This document shows positions 32,940 through 57,005 of a stretch of 64,000 nt of DNA, one piece after another. Under the pieces are notes generated by a model. That model did no database searches, had not been told where the DNA came from, and was given only the letters and a program-made list of their open reading frames with translations. The stretch spans positions 157,220-221,219 of the forward strand of contig CAUYLG010026807.1 of NCBI GenBank assembly GCA_963573385.1, given 5' to 3'. How positions within the stretch are numbered: the first letter of the stretch is position 1; each line of letters opens with the position of its first letter. This DNA comes from Cacajao melanocephalus (lineage: Eukaryota > Chordata > Mammalia > Primates > Pitheciidae). Made by a program: the position numbers and the translations under genes.

Positions 32940-33704
32940 ACTAACCACTCTTCGTCTGTTGAGGAAGGGGTTCAGGGACATCTGTGGGTCATTCTGTACA
33001 GCGTGACTCCCAAAGCTGGAGTGGAGTCACCTGTCAGTGGCAATAGAGGCCTATGTGTTGGAATGAGATGCTTGGCTCACCAGTGTCTCAACCTTTCCAT
33101 CCAGAAAGTGGGTACTCTGCTTTGGCCCATGCCCTAGTGTCACATTAGGCAAGGCACGAACTGCTTCACTTTAAGCTTCAGAAACCCAAGGAGTTTTGGA
33201 AAGAGGACAAACTTGAGGAGACATCAACCCAGGTCCCCCTCCACTGTAACAAGTCAGTCCTTAGGCCCCAGGGGCCATCTCTTAGCCAGTCTTTCTCCTT
33301 AGGAACATGACTGTCCTTGTTACTGTCTATACATTTGGTCCCCCAAATACTGTGGCTCCTGTCTTTACCCAATGTCCTCCAACTGGCCTCATTGCTCATG
33401 AGATTCCCCCTCATCTCCCTCCTGCCCTGCCTCTCGGCATGCCTTCAAGGATGCTTGGGAAGCAGCCCCTCCTGCCAGGAGGAAGAGGAGGGATGGGCAG
33501 GGACAGAGGAGGCCTTGGTCCTGACTGATCTGAGACACGTTAGCGATGAGGCAGAACTCTGGGTCTGCTCACCAGCCACAGTAAGCCTGCTGCGGGGAGC
33601 AGGCGGGAGGCGTCTGGCAGTAGCTCGGCTGTTCCTGATGTTGGCCTCTGCTCCTGCTCTCACTCCCCTCTCTATGCATGGTACTGGCCCAGCTCCTCCG
33701 CTCA
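32940..33704. other. intergenic unique sequence
   Basis: Nothing recognised. Confidence 0.5.
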
Positions 33705-34060
33705 TTCCTCAAAAACATTCATTGATGCTGACTCTCTGCCAGGCATGATGCCAAGAAACAGGAATGCAAAGATGAAAGGGACCCAGTGCCTGACCTCAGG
33801 GAGCTCACTAGGAAAAGAGCAACTTGCAGATGGTTGTGATTCAGTGGCATGGAATTGCCGATGGGAGGGACAGGGTGCTACAGAAGCCTGGAGGAGAGCA
33901 CTCACTTGACCAGGGTGGACCTGAAGACTTTCCGGAAGAGGCAACATCTGGGTCATGCAGGATGAATAGGAGGTGGCCAGGCAGGGCTGGGGTGGGAGTG
34001 GAGGTAGGAGGGACTGTGCAGAGGCAGAGATACCAGGTAATTTCTGGAAATTGCAAGTCT
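33705..34060 (+). mobile_element. L2 fragment
   Basis: 'attcattgatgctgactctc', 'gccaggcatgatgccaag' and 'catgcaggatgaataggagg' follow the L2 order. Confidence 0.6.
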
Positions 34061-34304
34061 GCATTTAGGAATGATGGGATGTGAGCACACACCTGCAGCC
34101 AGAACTGGAGGTTCTGTCGTCAGGCCGTGCTCCCCAAGGACCCTGCCTCCATCCTCTGATCACTTCTTACAAAACCCTAGCTCACACCAGCTCAGGGTGT
34201 CCCATTTGGGTGAGTTAAGCATGAATTGATGTCTAGGTTTTCTAAAGGATCCACAGTTCTCCAGGTTGGCGATCAAAAGTAGAGGGTTAATTTCATTTCC
34301 CAAA

Positions 34305-34330
34305 GAATTAGCCCAAAGATGGGCTAATTC
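34305..34330. repeat. perfect 11-bp inverted repeat with 4-nt loop
   Basis: The left arm GAATTAGCCCA (34,305-34,315), loop AAGA and right arm TGGGCTAATTC (34,320-34,330) pair without mismatch. Each arm also carries a TAATTC/GAATTA homeodomain-like core. Confidence 0.9.
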
Positions 34331-34869
34331 CTAGTCCTCTCTCTGGGCCCAAAGACGGCCCTCTGGGAGCTCCCCATCACTCTTGCCTTCCTGCACAGCC
34401 TCCGCAAATGGCATTGGAAGGACACTGTTCCTACCAAGATGGCTTCCAGGAGCTGCAACAGAACTGGAAAGGCCAGGACCCTGAGAGATAAGGAGTGACC
34501 TTTTGTGATGTACAGTGCCCCATCTGGACTGGCAAGGCACCTCTCTGCATGGCCTTCTGCACCCTGGTGGGCACCTCCCCCCACCCCGTAACCTGGTGGC
34601 CCTGCGTGCCCCCTCCTTTAGCCTAGGCCCCTCCCAGCCCGTCCTCCACACTGCACTTCTCCATAGGACCTTTCCTCAACTGGGAACCTTCTATCCCAAA
34701 CTCACACTACTGATGGTGGCTCTCTGTCACTCTTACCCTCTCCTGTAGGTTTTGTTTCCTAACTACTGCATGCCCTTGGAAAGCAGAAATGGAGATGGTG
34801 GAACCCTATAGTCTCCCCCGCCCCTAGCATAGTGTAGGGCACTAACATTTTTGTTGATACAGTCACTCT

Positions 34870-35155
34870 ACTACTGGTGATAACGACCAAGATTTACTGA
34901 GCCTTCCCTACATGCCAGGCCCTTGTCCTACACACACTTTATCTGTATTAACTCACGTATTCCCTACAGCAACCCTACAAGGTATGTTTTATTATAACCC
35001 TGACATTCCAGGTTAAAAAAAAAAAAAAAAAAGGCACAGAGAGGTTGCGTAATTTGCCCAAAGCCTTAAGCTAGTAAGTGGCAGAGCTGGGATTCAAACC
35101 CGGGCTGCCTACTCCAAGGTCTCTTTAACCTGGCACTAGACTGTCTTTCCACTGT
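34870..35155 (+). mobile_element. MIR with internal A run
   Basis: Near-complete MIR ('gatttactgagccttcccta', 'ggcacagagaggttgcgtaa', 'agagctgggattcaaacccg'). An 18-A run at 35,015-35,032 replaces the usual 'cagatgaggaaactga' core. Confidence 0.8.
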
Positions 35156-35214
35156 GGAATATGATAGACACACAATACATTCCCTGCTGAAAATTAAACA
35201 AGGAGCCAAGTTGC

Positions 35215-35345
35215 TACTCATTCATTGATCTGTTCATTCAACATGTTTATTGAGCACCTACTACATAATAGGCACCAGTAGATACAGAGAAAGGAAGTAG
35301 GTTCACCTTGTGCCTTGCAGAGCTGACAGGCAGCTGCTTATGGTG
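35215..35345 (+). mobile_element. L2 3' fragment
   Basis: 'gttcattcaacatgtttatt' and 'gagcacctactacataatag' match the L2 3' end. Confidence 0.7.
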
Positions 35346-36899
35346 ACTTTGCAGGGGAAAGTAGGAGGGGGTTCCTAGGTCTTTCCCAGCTGAGGATTAT
35401 GGGCAGATTGCCCTGGATGAAGCCACTTCTTCCAGGGCAGAGCGTCAGTGGAGGTCTGAGGAAAGTCAGGGCTGGGGCTCAAAGATGATCCCTAGCCAGG
35501 GAAAAAGCCCAAGCTCGTTCTAGATGGCGGCCCTCCCAGGCAGTGTTGAGGTGCCTGCAGGAGGGGACCAGACCCTGGCAGAGGGCCAGGCACAGACCAG
35601 CACACCTCTACCCCCACCCCTGCCGACCAGGTCATGAAGGCACCAAAGACTCTAAAATGAATGTGGGGTCTGAGGAGAAAAACATCTGCAAAGCTTGTCT
35701 ATGACAGAGGGAAAAGAGAAGCCTCCGGGGGTGTGTGGGGACAGCTAGTGAAGTGGGGTTGCATGTGAGGGTCCCCCCATGGAAGGCCAAAAAGCCGTGT
35801 AGGAAGGGACCAGGGGGCTGACCTGCAACCCAGAGCAAAGCAGAGCTGGCGCTGAGGCCTTCCAAAGAGGCAGTCCTGTGTGTTTGGGCTTCTCCTCAGC
35901 CTTCCTGTCCCCAAATGCCCCCTTTCTGGCCGGCTTTTGATGCCTGAAATTCCCCTACCATGAATATGTCCTTCGAAATAGCATTTTGGCTCTCCAGGTC
36001 CTTTGTTTCCAATTCTGGGAGGTATTTGCCACTAAACACCTTGAAATGAGGCTGCCTTCTTTTTCTGATTGACAGCTGTGAGGCGGCCAGAAGCTGTCTG
36101 AATGGGTGATTTTAGGTAGAGGGGAGGGGAGAGTGGTGCCCAAGGTGTGAGGTACTCTGTGGCACCATGTGCTGGGGAGGCCAGGCAGGGTGCGGGCAGG
36201 GCAGGCCAGAGGGGCAAGGACTGGGGTGGCAGGGGGTGCAGGGCTGAGCAGGGCTGCTCCCAAGTCCCCAGTCAGTAAGTGGCATCCTGCAAAGATCACA
36301 CTGTGAACCCGGACTGCCCAGTGGCTCTCAATCTCTGAGTGATCCTGGGCGGGTCACTGCCCTCCTTGAACACTGGACTCACTCTTAGACTTGGCAGGGA
36401 TTGCATACACTTGGCCCTCAATGGGGCACGTGGTTTTAACGACCCCCAAAGGGGCAAGTGCCTTTTACTTTGCCACAGACTCCACCCCTCCCCATTGCCC
36501 AACCCAGAGCCACCACACAGTCTTCCCTTGGCTATCTGGCCCATGGAGGCTTTGAGTTTGTGACCCCTGAAAGGCAAGCTTTTAGAGGGCTCAGTTTTAG
36601 TCGCAACTGTGCCCTAGATGGGCTGCGAGACCTTCCACAAGCCACTGGGCCTCGTTCCGCAAACCTTCCACGCAGCGTGCTTTGCTGTGTGGGGGACGGT
36701 GACGGGAGGGGGAATACGACTGCACAGCTGGAAAGACAGGGGAGGGGAAGTGACACGCATTGGATGCCCAGCAGCAGAGGTCACCAGCAGCAGGACGGTT
36801 CTTCTGTTTGCTCAAAGACTGCAAGGATTGCTGTCTTGTTCCAGGTGGTAAGAGAGGGAGGAGACCCAGGGAGGGAAGCCAGGAGGCTCAGCTGAAGGG
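35346..36899. other. intergenic unique sequence, Alu-free
   Basis: No repeat or gene recognised. Overlapping short frames on both strands appear random. Confidence 0.5.
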
Positions 36900-37600
36900 C
36901 AACGCGGCCCCTCCACCTGACGCGCCGGCCGCCGAGGCCATGAATTCCCTTGCCCGTGCCGGGTAATTAATAAACAGACGAGCAGGGGCGAGGGGCGACG
37001 GCTCGCTGGAGGAAGAATGTAATTAGCAACGCTTTCGGGAGAGAAGATTAAATTACAGGAAGCAGTGGTGCAGGCCACGGACCACAAAACCCCGAAGCCG
37101 ATTCCTCAGGCCCCTGCGCGCATCGGGACCGCCTTTCCATCGCTGCGGCCGTGGGACGAAGGCCGCGCAGCGTGGGGCGTCTGTCTGGGCTCGGGCTGCG
37201 ACGCTGTCGCGCGTGGCCTCTCCGGCACCAGCCGGAGCCCGCGGCCGTGGCTCAGGTCCGCCGGGAGGGGGCGCCGTCGGGCCTCCACGCGCCACTCTCC
37301 CGGCGCGCAGTGCCCTCCGCTTGGCGGCCAACACTGGGGGCGCGGGGACCGCGGGCGGGAGCCCACCTGGGCCTTTCTCGTCGAGCCGGAAAGGGCGAGA
37401 TCGGGGGCCCAGACTCGTGATGCCAGCAGTGGTCTCACTCGAAATTCATCTACGCATAAGGTGGGGAGAACCGGCCTGATCCGGGGAGCGGGCGGCAGGT
37501 AGCGCAGGACACTGCAGTCATGTCCACCGCCCGGGCTCCGCGCATCACCGCATCTCCGAGAGCGCGCTCGGAGCCCAGCCCCTCCAGGGAGGTTCTTAGC
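36900..37600. promoter_or_regulatory. orphan CpG island with adjacent homeodomain-type motifs
   Basis: CpG-dense from about 36,900 to 37,600 with no gene start that I can assign. Its left part has clustered AT-rich cores inside GC-rich sequence: TAATTAATAAA (about 36,964), TGTAATTAGC (about 37,019) and GATTAAATTACA (about 37,046). It may be a promoter of an unannotated transcript or a developmental enhancer. This is an inference from composition only. Confidence 0.6.
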
Positions 37601-37749
37601 CCTCAGGCGCCACCACGGCCCGGGGTCCTCCCCACCCCACCTCCTCTAAGTCTCCTGGAGGGTTTTCTGTTTGTCACAATAGTGACCATTCCTGAGCTCG
37701 CGCTAAAGCCAGGCCTGGTGAGTGAGCACTTGGCTTAGGGAAGGCACCA

Positions 37750-37975
37750 AGCCATGTGCGGTGTGATTATTAGCTCTGTTGGGCAGAAGAGGAAGAGGAA
37801 AGGAGCTCAGAGAGGCGGGGGAAGTCGCCCAGGAACACACAGCTGGCAAGACATTGAAATCCACGTCCCATTGGCTTCTGAGCTCTTCCCCAGCAGGGGA
37901 GCGCCTGTTTTTGATTTTCAGTCTCTAGCACAGAGCCTCGCACGTGGGTGCTCAAGAAGGATTTGTTGAAGGAAG
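37750..37975. mobile_element. MIR and L2 remnants
   Basis: 'cccaggaacacacagctggc' marks a forward MIR, and 'gtgggtgctcaagaaggatt' a reverse L2 3' end. Confidence 0.55.
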
Positions 37976-37999
37976 GGCCGATTTTTCCTTGTTTGTCAA

Positions 38000-38899
38000 A
38001 AAGGGGGTGCTCATAGCTGAGAGGGGTGTGAGGATTAAATGAGATGGTGTGTAAAACACCTGGCTGTGACTTGGACTACGTGAGCAATTAGTAAAAGCTG
38101 GTGCCAGTGTTAATCACTGGGGATTTTGTTAAAACCGTAGATTCAGAATCAGCAGGGCCTGTGACTGCATTTTGCACAAGCTCCCAGGTGTTGGTGATAC
38201 TGCAGGTGACAGTTGCTTTGCTGTGTGGAACTGGTCCCCACGCCTCCTCACCCCAGCCCAGGTTCAATCCCCTACAAGGGAGCCACTGCAGTTGTTCCCA
38301 GCTTCGTCCGCCTGTCTGCAATCACCTGAGGAGCTTTAGAGAAAACCCCCCGGGCTGGGGGAAGAAAGGTCTTTTTCCCAGAGTCTGACAGGTCTGGGAA
38401 GTGGCCTGGGCATGTTCAAAGATCCCTAGAGGATTCTGCTATGCAGCCAAGGCTAGAACCACCTCAGCCAAGGTGTCTGAGGAAGGCAGTAAGTGAACAG
38501 AGGCGGTTTGCGGAAGTTCACCTGATGCAGATGTGGAGGACAGCTTGTGCAGGAGCCTGGAGGCTGAGTCACCAGCTAGGAGGCTGGGCCAGGCATGAGA
38601 TGAAGGACCTGGCTAGGGTAGGGCTGATTCCTCCATAGCTCCTCGCCCACCAGCTGTATAAGTCTAAGGAGGGTGAGGCCTGGGACAGGCTGGGGAGAGC
38701 TGGAGAGCATGCTTGGCAGGTATTCTGCAGGGTGTGTACGAAGGAGGGGCTCTGTTCTGAGTGCAGCGGGGTGCCAGAGGCAGGCAGGGAGCTGGATTGT
38801 TTTGCTGGCCACTGCCTGTAAGTACAAAGTGGAAGGCTGGCCTTGGACTGAAGCCAGCTCAGAGGGCCCAGTCTTTGTTCTTGGAATGGCACGATTCAC
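38000..38899. other. intergenic unique sequence
   Basis: Nothing recognised. Confidence 0.5.
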
Positions 38900-39085
38900 T
38901 TGCAGTAGCAATCTTATTATTGTTTACCGAGCACCCACCATGAGGCCACTGTACTAGCCACTGTACATTAAGGCACAACAACCTTTCAGAGTTGACAGTA
39001 AGTTAACAAATGAGGAAACAAGGCACAGAGAGGTTATATAACTTGCCAGGATCACGCAGAGAGCAGATCAAGATTTAAAGCCATG
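38900..39085 (+). mobile_element. MIR
   Basis: 'attgtttaccgagcacccac', 'aaatgaggaaacaaggcaca' and 'gaggttatataacttgcc' are MIR landmarks. Confidence 0.75.
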
Positions 39086-41645
39086 ATATTTCCATCTCAC
39101 CAAGATGTCTCTACTCCTGTTCTTTCCTTTGGCTAAAACGCTATTCCCCTTCCTGTCTACACCTGTGTCAGGTGAACTCCCTTGAAACCCCTCTGCTCAC
39201 ACTACTGCTCTCCTGTGTTGTCTCTATGTAACTACATAATCTCCAAAATACAAAAGTTACGTTCTTCATCTCAAGTGAAAGGGCTATTTGCAGATGACTG
39301 ACCAGGAACAGACGGCTTATCTCAACTGTACCCTATGCCAAGACTGAGCTTAGATCTCAATCATCTTGAGTTCCTCTCCAGGTCTCAGGGAGCTCCTGCG
39401 ACTCTGGTCTGTGATTTTCCTTGGGCACCAGGCACAACCTTGCATCACTCTTTTTCCCATGGGTCATGGCTCCTGGCTCAGATGCCTGGGCTCCAAGGCC
39501 AGGGACCACATGTATCTTTCTATAGACCCTGGGCCTCAACAAGTATTTGGTGCTGCCAGAGCCAGGACGGGGTGAGTCAAGCAAGGGGTCATGTGAATGC
39601 CTGTGCCGGGAAACCTGGGGAAAGCAGATGCAGGTGCTGTTGTGGGTGAGCTGGGAAGTCTGAAGGTGAGTCACTCAACAGGTTAATCCGCTGCTAACTC
39701 CCTCCTAGTGTGCTTGGGTGTGTTGGGGTGGACTTAATTTATTGTGCCTATTCAACACTTCTGTTCTCAACTTCATAGTTTCATATTAAGAACTCTTGCC
39801 CTAATCAAAGGGTCCTAACCCCAAAGGTTATTAAAGCATTATCTTTAATATATCATATCACCTTGAACAGGCTTTTATCCCCAGCTTTGGATGTTTAAGA
39901 CCTAGAGAGACCAAAACGGTCAAAGGGGGCAATTGACTAGCAGTGATGGTCACTGCTACCTCCCACAGGACTAGAAGGAGGGACCCATGTCTGTTTTAGC
40001 CACCATTTTATATCCACAGCTCAGTCAGCGGCTGGGACATAAACGTGTTGAAAATTTGTTACCCTGAAATAACGATAACAATGCTTTGGTCGGGTAAGCT
40101 GCAGGAATCATTTAAACTTTCAGAAGAAGAAATGATCAGGTTTTGAGAATACAATTTTCGGGGGAAGAGGTGTGAAAATCTGAGTGATGGGGACCCTGTT
40201 TTTGAGGATTTTTAAAGTGGGACCTACCCCAGGGCTGACCCGTGACCTTGTGTTGTCTGGTGCCTGCTCATCTCACCCTGTGGGTCCAAGAACCTTTTCT
40301 TCCCTTGAATTAAATGTCTCTGCCACATTGACTTGTTTTGTTTTTAATCATTCAGTGCATACTGTCCCACACATCCTGATCCCCATGCAACGGATGGGCC
40401 AGGAGCCAGTCCTGGTCATGGGCTGAGCAGAAGCGACACTGTCACTGCGGCCCAACCTGACTAGTGCAGTCAGCAGCGTTAGCAACGGACTAGCTAGAAG
40501 CTTCACAGCATGACTGGCGCTTACAAAATGCTTCAAGAATAAAATCAGCACAGGCTGGAAAGCACAATAATTCTAAATACACCAAGCAGCAACTTGGATA
40601 TCCTTTTTTAAAAAAATAGGCGGCTTTCTTTCACCTTAAAGTTACCCTCTGGGCCTGGTAGAGCCCAGGGGACCATTACTGAAAACACATAGTCTAAGCC
40701 ATGCCTGTCACTGTGCTGTCGGGCGGTGGGTATTCGGGGCTGTTTGTTGTGACGGTTCACTGCCCTTTCTCTGTGTGTTTTGCTGAAATGAAACTCATTT
40801 GCATTTCCTGAGCAGCCCAGTGATGAGAGGCCCAGAAGTCTTGCTGGAGCACAGAGGGGAATCAGAATGAAATGTTTACCAGCAGGACCACCAGGCCTCT
40901 GGGGCCAAGTTTTCCAGCCGTTGTTGAGGATGATGCAGGACTCGTTGAGAGTGTGGTGTTCAATTTTAACCTCTTCCCCCGCCTGGGCAACGTATTCACT
41001 TGTGCGAGGGTTGAGTGGAGATGATGATTTCAACCCAGCTCTCTGCAGAGACATGATTATGGTTTACCATCTACAAGTGGTGACAGGTCTTGATTTTTCA
41101 GGGCTTCTGGTTTTTCACTCTCACCTTCAAATGAAGGGCAGGCCCAATGCCAAGCACTCCCATCTGCCCACCCAGCGGGCAAGGGCTTTGTGGGCTGTCC
41201 CCAGAGAACAGAGAGGGCTTTGCTCTCTTCTGTTATAAAGACATATACCAGGATGAACGAGCACGCTTCCAAGGCCACCGCAATTCTTGATATCTAGTGA
41301 GTCTGTAGGAAATGTAAAGGCAGCTATTTTTACTCTCATGCTCTCTAGCCACTCTGACTGCCTTGCTGGAAGGATAGTAATCACTCCACCTGCCAGGGCC
41401 CTCACGCGGGCTGGCCACAGGATCCAACTTTCGGTTTTCATTTCCCTTCATTTTCTAACAGCTTCCGCCCACTCCCTGGGTTAACTTCGTACTCTATGGG
41501 CCCGTCTTGCTTTTTTGCTCAGCTCATCTCCTCCAGCTGCTGTAATTTGAGGCAGGAACCATACAGACTGTTCTTTCAAGCAATTCTGTCTTGCATAACT
41601 ATCCTTCTGAAAGAGATAGGAAAGCCATGTGTTTTAAGAATAAAG
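39086..41645. other. intergenic sequence, Alu-free, candidate conserved patch near 40,640-41,100
   Basis: No transposon recognised. The patch 40,640-41,100 contains an octamer-type motif (ATTTGCAT at about 40,797) and mixed composition unlike the neighbouring repeats. An antisense 148-residue frame here has no recognised domain. Any function is unproven. Confidence 0.4.
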
Positions 41646-41647
41646 CG

Positions 41648-43805
<2,158 letters not shown>

Positions 43806-43827
43806 AGTAAATTTAAAAAAAATAAAT

Positions 43828-43924
43828 TTTAATCTATTAATTTTTTGCACTCTAGCAATTTGTTCTTGTGACAAGAGCAAGACTCCGTCTTCAAAAAAAA
43901 TTTTTTTTTAATCTATTAATTTTA
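43828..43924 (+). mobile_element. micro-insertion of an Alu 3' end between direct repeats
   Basis: A piece of about 46 bp (from 43,847) of Alu 3' end plus A run sits between two copies of TTTTAATCTATTAATTTT (about 43,828-43,845 and 43,907-43,924). It has the same unusual 'agcaatttg…ttgtgac' change as the Alu ending at 43,671. Confidence 0.75.
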
Positions 43925-43974
43925 TGGCTCACCTATAACACAACTATAGATCTTACAAAGGTTAGCAATGAAAT

Positions 43975-44110
43975 GAAACTTGAAAGTAACTAGTTCGAAT
44001 TCATCATTCAACTGAGAGGAATGACATCTAGAGAGAGGTTAAATGACTTATCCAAAGTCACTGAGTCAGTGAGTAGTAGATATAACATGTGAATGTAGGT
44101 CTTTAGATCC
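43975..44110 (+). mobile_element. MIR fragment
   Basis: 'gagaggttaaatgacttatc' and 'caaagtcactgagtcagtga' match the MIR core. Confidence 0.7.
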
Positions 44111-45040
44111 TGTCACACCAGGCTACAATCTGCAGGGATGCCACAAACACATGTTTGCAAACAGGCCGTCCTAAGGGGAAGCGTTTCCATATAAGAGAAT
44201 CACGGTGAGGGGTGAGGAGCTGCAAATGCAAATAACTGGCTTCTCCTGAGCCTCTCAGGCTCTACTCTTTGTGTGTGCTCCCTCCCTTCTCTGGATTCCA
44301 CTTCTTAAGGAAAGTGGAATTTTCAGGAGGGACCTTCTCTAGCCATCTTTACCCAGTTTCTGTTTCTTACTAGTGGCCTTACAGCTACCTTTTAAAAAGA
44401 CACTTAGACAACTGTATAGGACAGAAATAATACTAAAAGAATTAGACTATGACAACCCTCCAGGCTTTTTGGTGAGGACCAGCTTTCATTTCCCCAGTGT
44501 CTTAAAGATCCCAGGAAGGGGCTCCTGACTGGCCTGGGAAACAGGGAGAACGCCACATGTCTCCCTGTTGAGATCCTCTAGGTGAATCCCTGACAAGGAG
44601 CAAGGGTTAGGAGGCACGGGGGAAGGTATGTGATGTGCTTGCTAAGGACCTCTGTGCTGTAGAAATAACTTCACTTACTGTGGCTTTAATTTATCTCAGT
44701 ATAATAATTATAGTAGCTTTGTCACTTAAAAGTTCTATTTGTGAAAGTGTCAATCAGATGGAAGAAATCACTGGACTGTCTTCACCTCTCACTCCTCCCA
44801 ACCTGCCGAGTATAAACCTCCAAGGCTCCAGAAAACAGGAGACTACACACTTGCCATAAAACTGCTCATATTTCCTTTTAAGTTCACACTAGTGGAAATC
44901 TGAGCAATGAATTTCCACATGTTCATTGTCTAATTCCAACATTCCCAAATAAATGAGGACCTATGTTTAATATTTAATCAGTTCAAATATTTACTCCAGG
45001 TTTCACTCAGTATTTTCAAGCAGTTATAAAGCAAAAAGGC
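44111..45040. other. intergenic unique sequence downstream of CIPC
   Basis: Lies just beyond the inferred CIPC polyadenylation site. No gene recognised. Confidence 0.5.
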
Positions 45041-45064
45041 CAAATAGGTTTCAAGTAAGTGACT

Positions 45065-45070
45065 TTTATT
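45065..45070 (-). terminator. CIPC: polyadenylation signal AATAAA of CIPC
   Basis: AATAAA on the - strand (read as TTTATT on +), followed downstream on the - strand by a T-rich stretch (reverse complement of 45,000-45,045). Other AATAAA copies inside the UTR could give shorter forms. Confidence 0.55.
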
Positions 45071-46280
45071 TTTTTCTGACATTTCACAGTCAATTTCTAC
45101 AAAACTTCATACTTTCTCAAAAGAATTCACATTTGCTAAATAAATTTCTACCCTAAGGAATTCATAGCTCAAAAACCACTTCAATATATGCACAAAGGTT
45201 ACTTTTCTGCTAAAGGAACCATAGTAGAAAAGAAAAAGACAATACTATAATCAATAAAAACCAATGAGTGTAATAAATTACAAATGTCATTAAACTCCAT
45301 TCCCATAACTATTGCAATCAGCAACTTTTCTAGATGTATTTCAATAATGCCAACAAAATCTGCCAAGATTTCTCTTAAGGGTTGCTCTGAGCTAAAAATG
45401 GCTTCTCACCTTCAGAAATCAGCAGCTCTGCCACAGTACTTCATAGCCAATTATGTTATGCATCACTAGAACCATCACTACTTACAGCCTTGGGCAACCG
45501 ATGAAGATCTTTCTGGTCACCTCCAAGTTTCCTCCATTTGCTGATCTGGCTTCTGGCCCCAACTGTCTGCTGGCCCCAACGGATCTCTCCTTCCAAGATC
45601 TATCTTCTCTACTTGGGTTCATCTGCTTATAGCTCCAACAGGGAACAAACACCCATGGTAATAGCCTGGAGAGACTTCTAGCACCAAGTTACAATATTAG
45701 AGAAGAGCTGGGGTGGTGCTGCTTCTCCCTGCCACTCAGCAGTGAGGACCGATAACGGCTTTCATCATCTTTTACTGAAACAGGAAAGGAAATGCAAGCC
45801 TTAATCTAGGAGGAAGAGTCCAAGAGGCTTATAGCTCCACAGAGGGTTTTTCCAATGGAATAAATTTGGTTCTCAGCAAGTGTTTTCAGATTTTTGACAC
45901 TCAATAAGACTCATGACTGGTGCCCAGGCTGTTCCGAACGCACCTGTCTCTATAGCTTTGCTGCCAAACATATTCTGCCAAAAAGGAAGCTTCCTAGCAT
46001 GGTGCACAGAGTAGAGCTGCTATAGTACCACACAGATTCAGGGGAGGCAAAGAGAGTGGGCCAAGAGAAAAATATTAAAAGTAGCTGAAATTCTTTCAGA
46101 AAGCAAACAGCAGGTAATAATTCTGCATTGATGAGGGGAGTCTAGGGATGTTACCAAGTTGTTTACTTCAAAATCAGTCATATCTAAATCACATGTTTGT
46201 GTACAAAGTATAGGCAATCTGAAGCCACATACTTTTAAAACTATGCTAGAGTTACAGTTACCTAGGAAATATTATCTTTA

Positions 46281-46640
<360 letters not shown>

Positions 46641-48023
46641 TCATACAGGACTTCTTAAGATGATTTTGTAAAACACAAAGGTTTTCAAGAGGATGAAATT
46701 TTAAAATGGGAGAGTATTTTGAAACTTTACTACTTAGAAACATAGTTGCCTATATAATAAAGCTGAAAAGAACGTGTATCATCTGGAAACTCTGGTCATG
46801 TTCTCCATTTTGAGATGAATTTCATATAATCAGCATTACACTTGTGGCTTTATTGCCAATATCTAACACTGAAGGAAACACAGAAGATGCTGCTCCGTAA
46901 CCGCTTCCCGTCACTATGACATGGAACAAGTGAAAACTTGGGATGTGAAAAGAAAATGGTTTCTTTTTTTCACATCCCTTTCTAATTTTTTTGTGGACTT
47001 ATTATCATACCCTTAAGATAACTGTATTTAATTCAAAGTTTATCAAGCACAATAACTTATTTTATCAAAATAAATGGGAAAAAAACCAAGGTAGCAACAG
47101 AGTTAACTTATACAACATCTCCAGGAACCACTGAAACTATCCTTAAGATTTTTAGACATAAAACAGGTAACACTGTTTCAAAAGAAGAGAGAAAAAAAGC
47201 CTAAGTTACCAGAATTGTCCAGCTCCTGACCATGAGATATGTGGGCCATGTCTATTTCTTTCAGTTTCTAAGTCAAAAAAGCAATTCACTGACTACAATT
47301 CCAGATGGTACTGCATCCATTCTATACCTTAAAATTTGGATGTATTTTTTTTTTTTTTTTTTTTTTTGCCTGCTAGTTTAAGAGAAATCTGACTTGTAAT
47401 GAAAGTGTAGAAGTCAGATGGTACTACCCTTTCCCTTGACTTTCAAGTTTAAGAAAACAAAGCATTGAGTGATTAAGTGCTCGCAACAAGGTGCAACCTG
47501 TGCCCAGGGTATTTTAGGTCTCACCGAACTAGCACGATGCCTTGTGGAATGCAAACACACCTCCTATTTCTCTCTATGACTAAGACAGGCAAGGGAAGAT
47601 CCATGAAGGTTTCCTTGTGTCACCTACTCCCTGGCTCAACAGGCATTGTCTGTATCCTCATTCGTGTTACTGCACCCTTGATCCTGGTTAGTGAGTGGGA
47701 TAGTGGGAGGTGACAGCAGGAAAAGCCCCACACAATCATCTCCTGCTTTGCCCCATGATCCATCGAAGCACCTTCAGGCTAAGGAAAAGGGGCTCAAGGG
47801 CATTCCGAAACTGAGGTCCTCAATGGAACGGGGACGTATGTATCCTGTGCCCAGACCACAAGTTAAGACAGCAGCCAGGTATTGGCATGTGGCTTCCTAA
47901 GTGAACCACCACACAGTTTAAGTTTAGAAGGAAAAGCTCTTACATAAGCTTTGGGAAACAGGAGTAGGTAACAGCAAACGAGCTAAAAGAACCACTCAAG
48001 TAACAGGAAAATGTGCCTCTGTG

Positions 48024-56963
<8,940 letters not shown>

Positions 56964-56966
56964 GGT

Positions 56967-57005
56967 TTATTCAGCTGGAGGCAGATTCATTGGTACTCTT
57001 TGCAT
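56967..57005 (-). promoter_or_regulatory. CIPC: short in-frame uORF ending 3 nt before the CIPC start
   Basis: Thirteen codons including the stop, with two ATGs, all in the frame of the main protein. It ends TAA-ACC-ATGG. Such close termination allows reinitiation. The effect on CIPC is an inference. Confidence 0.75.

Noticed and set aside
37065..37502. Possible coding gene in the orphan CpG island
   Set aside because: Frames exist on all strands with CpG-island composition. No convincing splice structure, start context or similarity.
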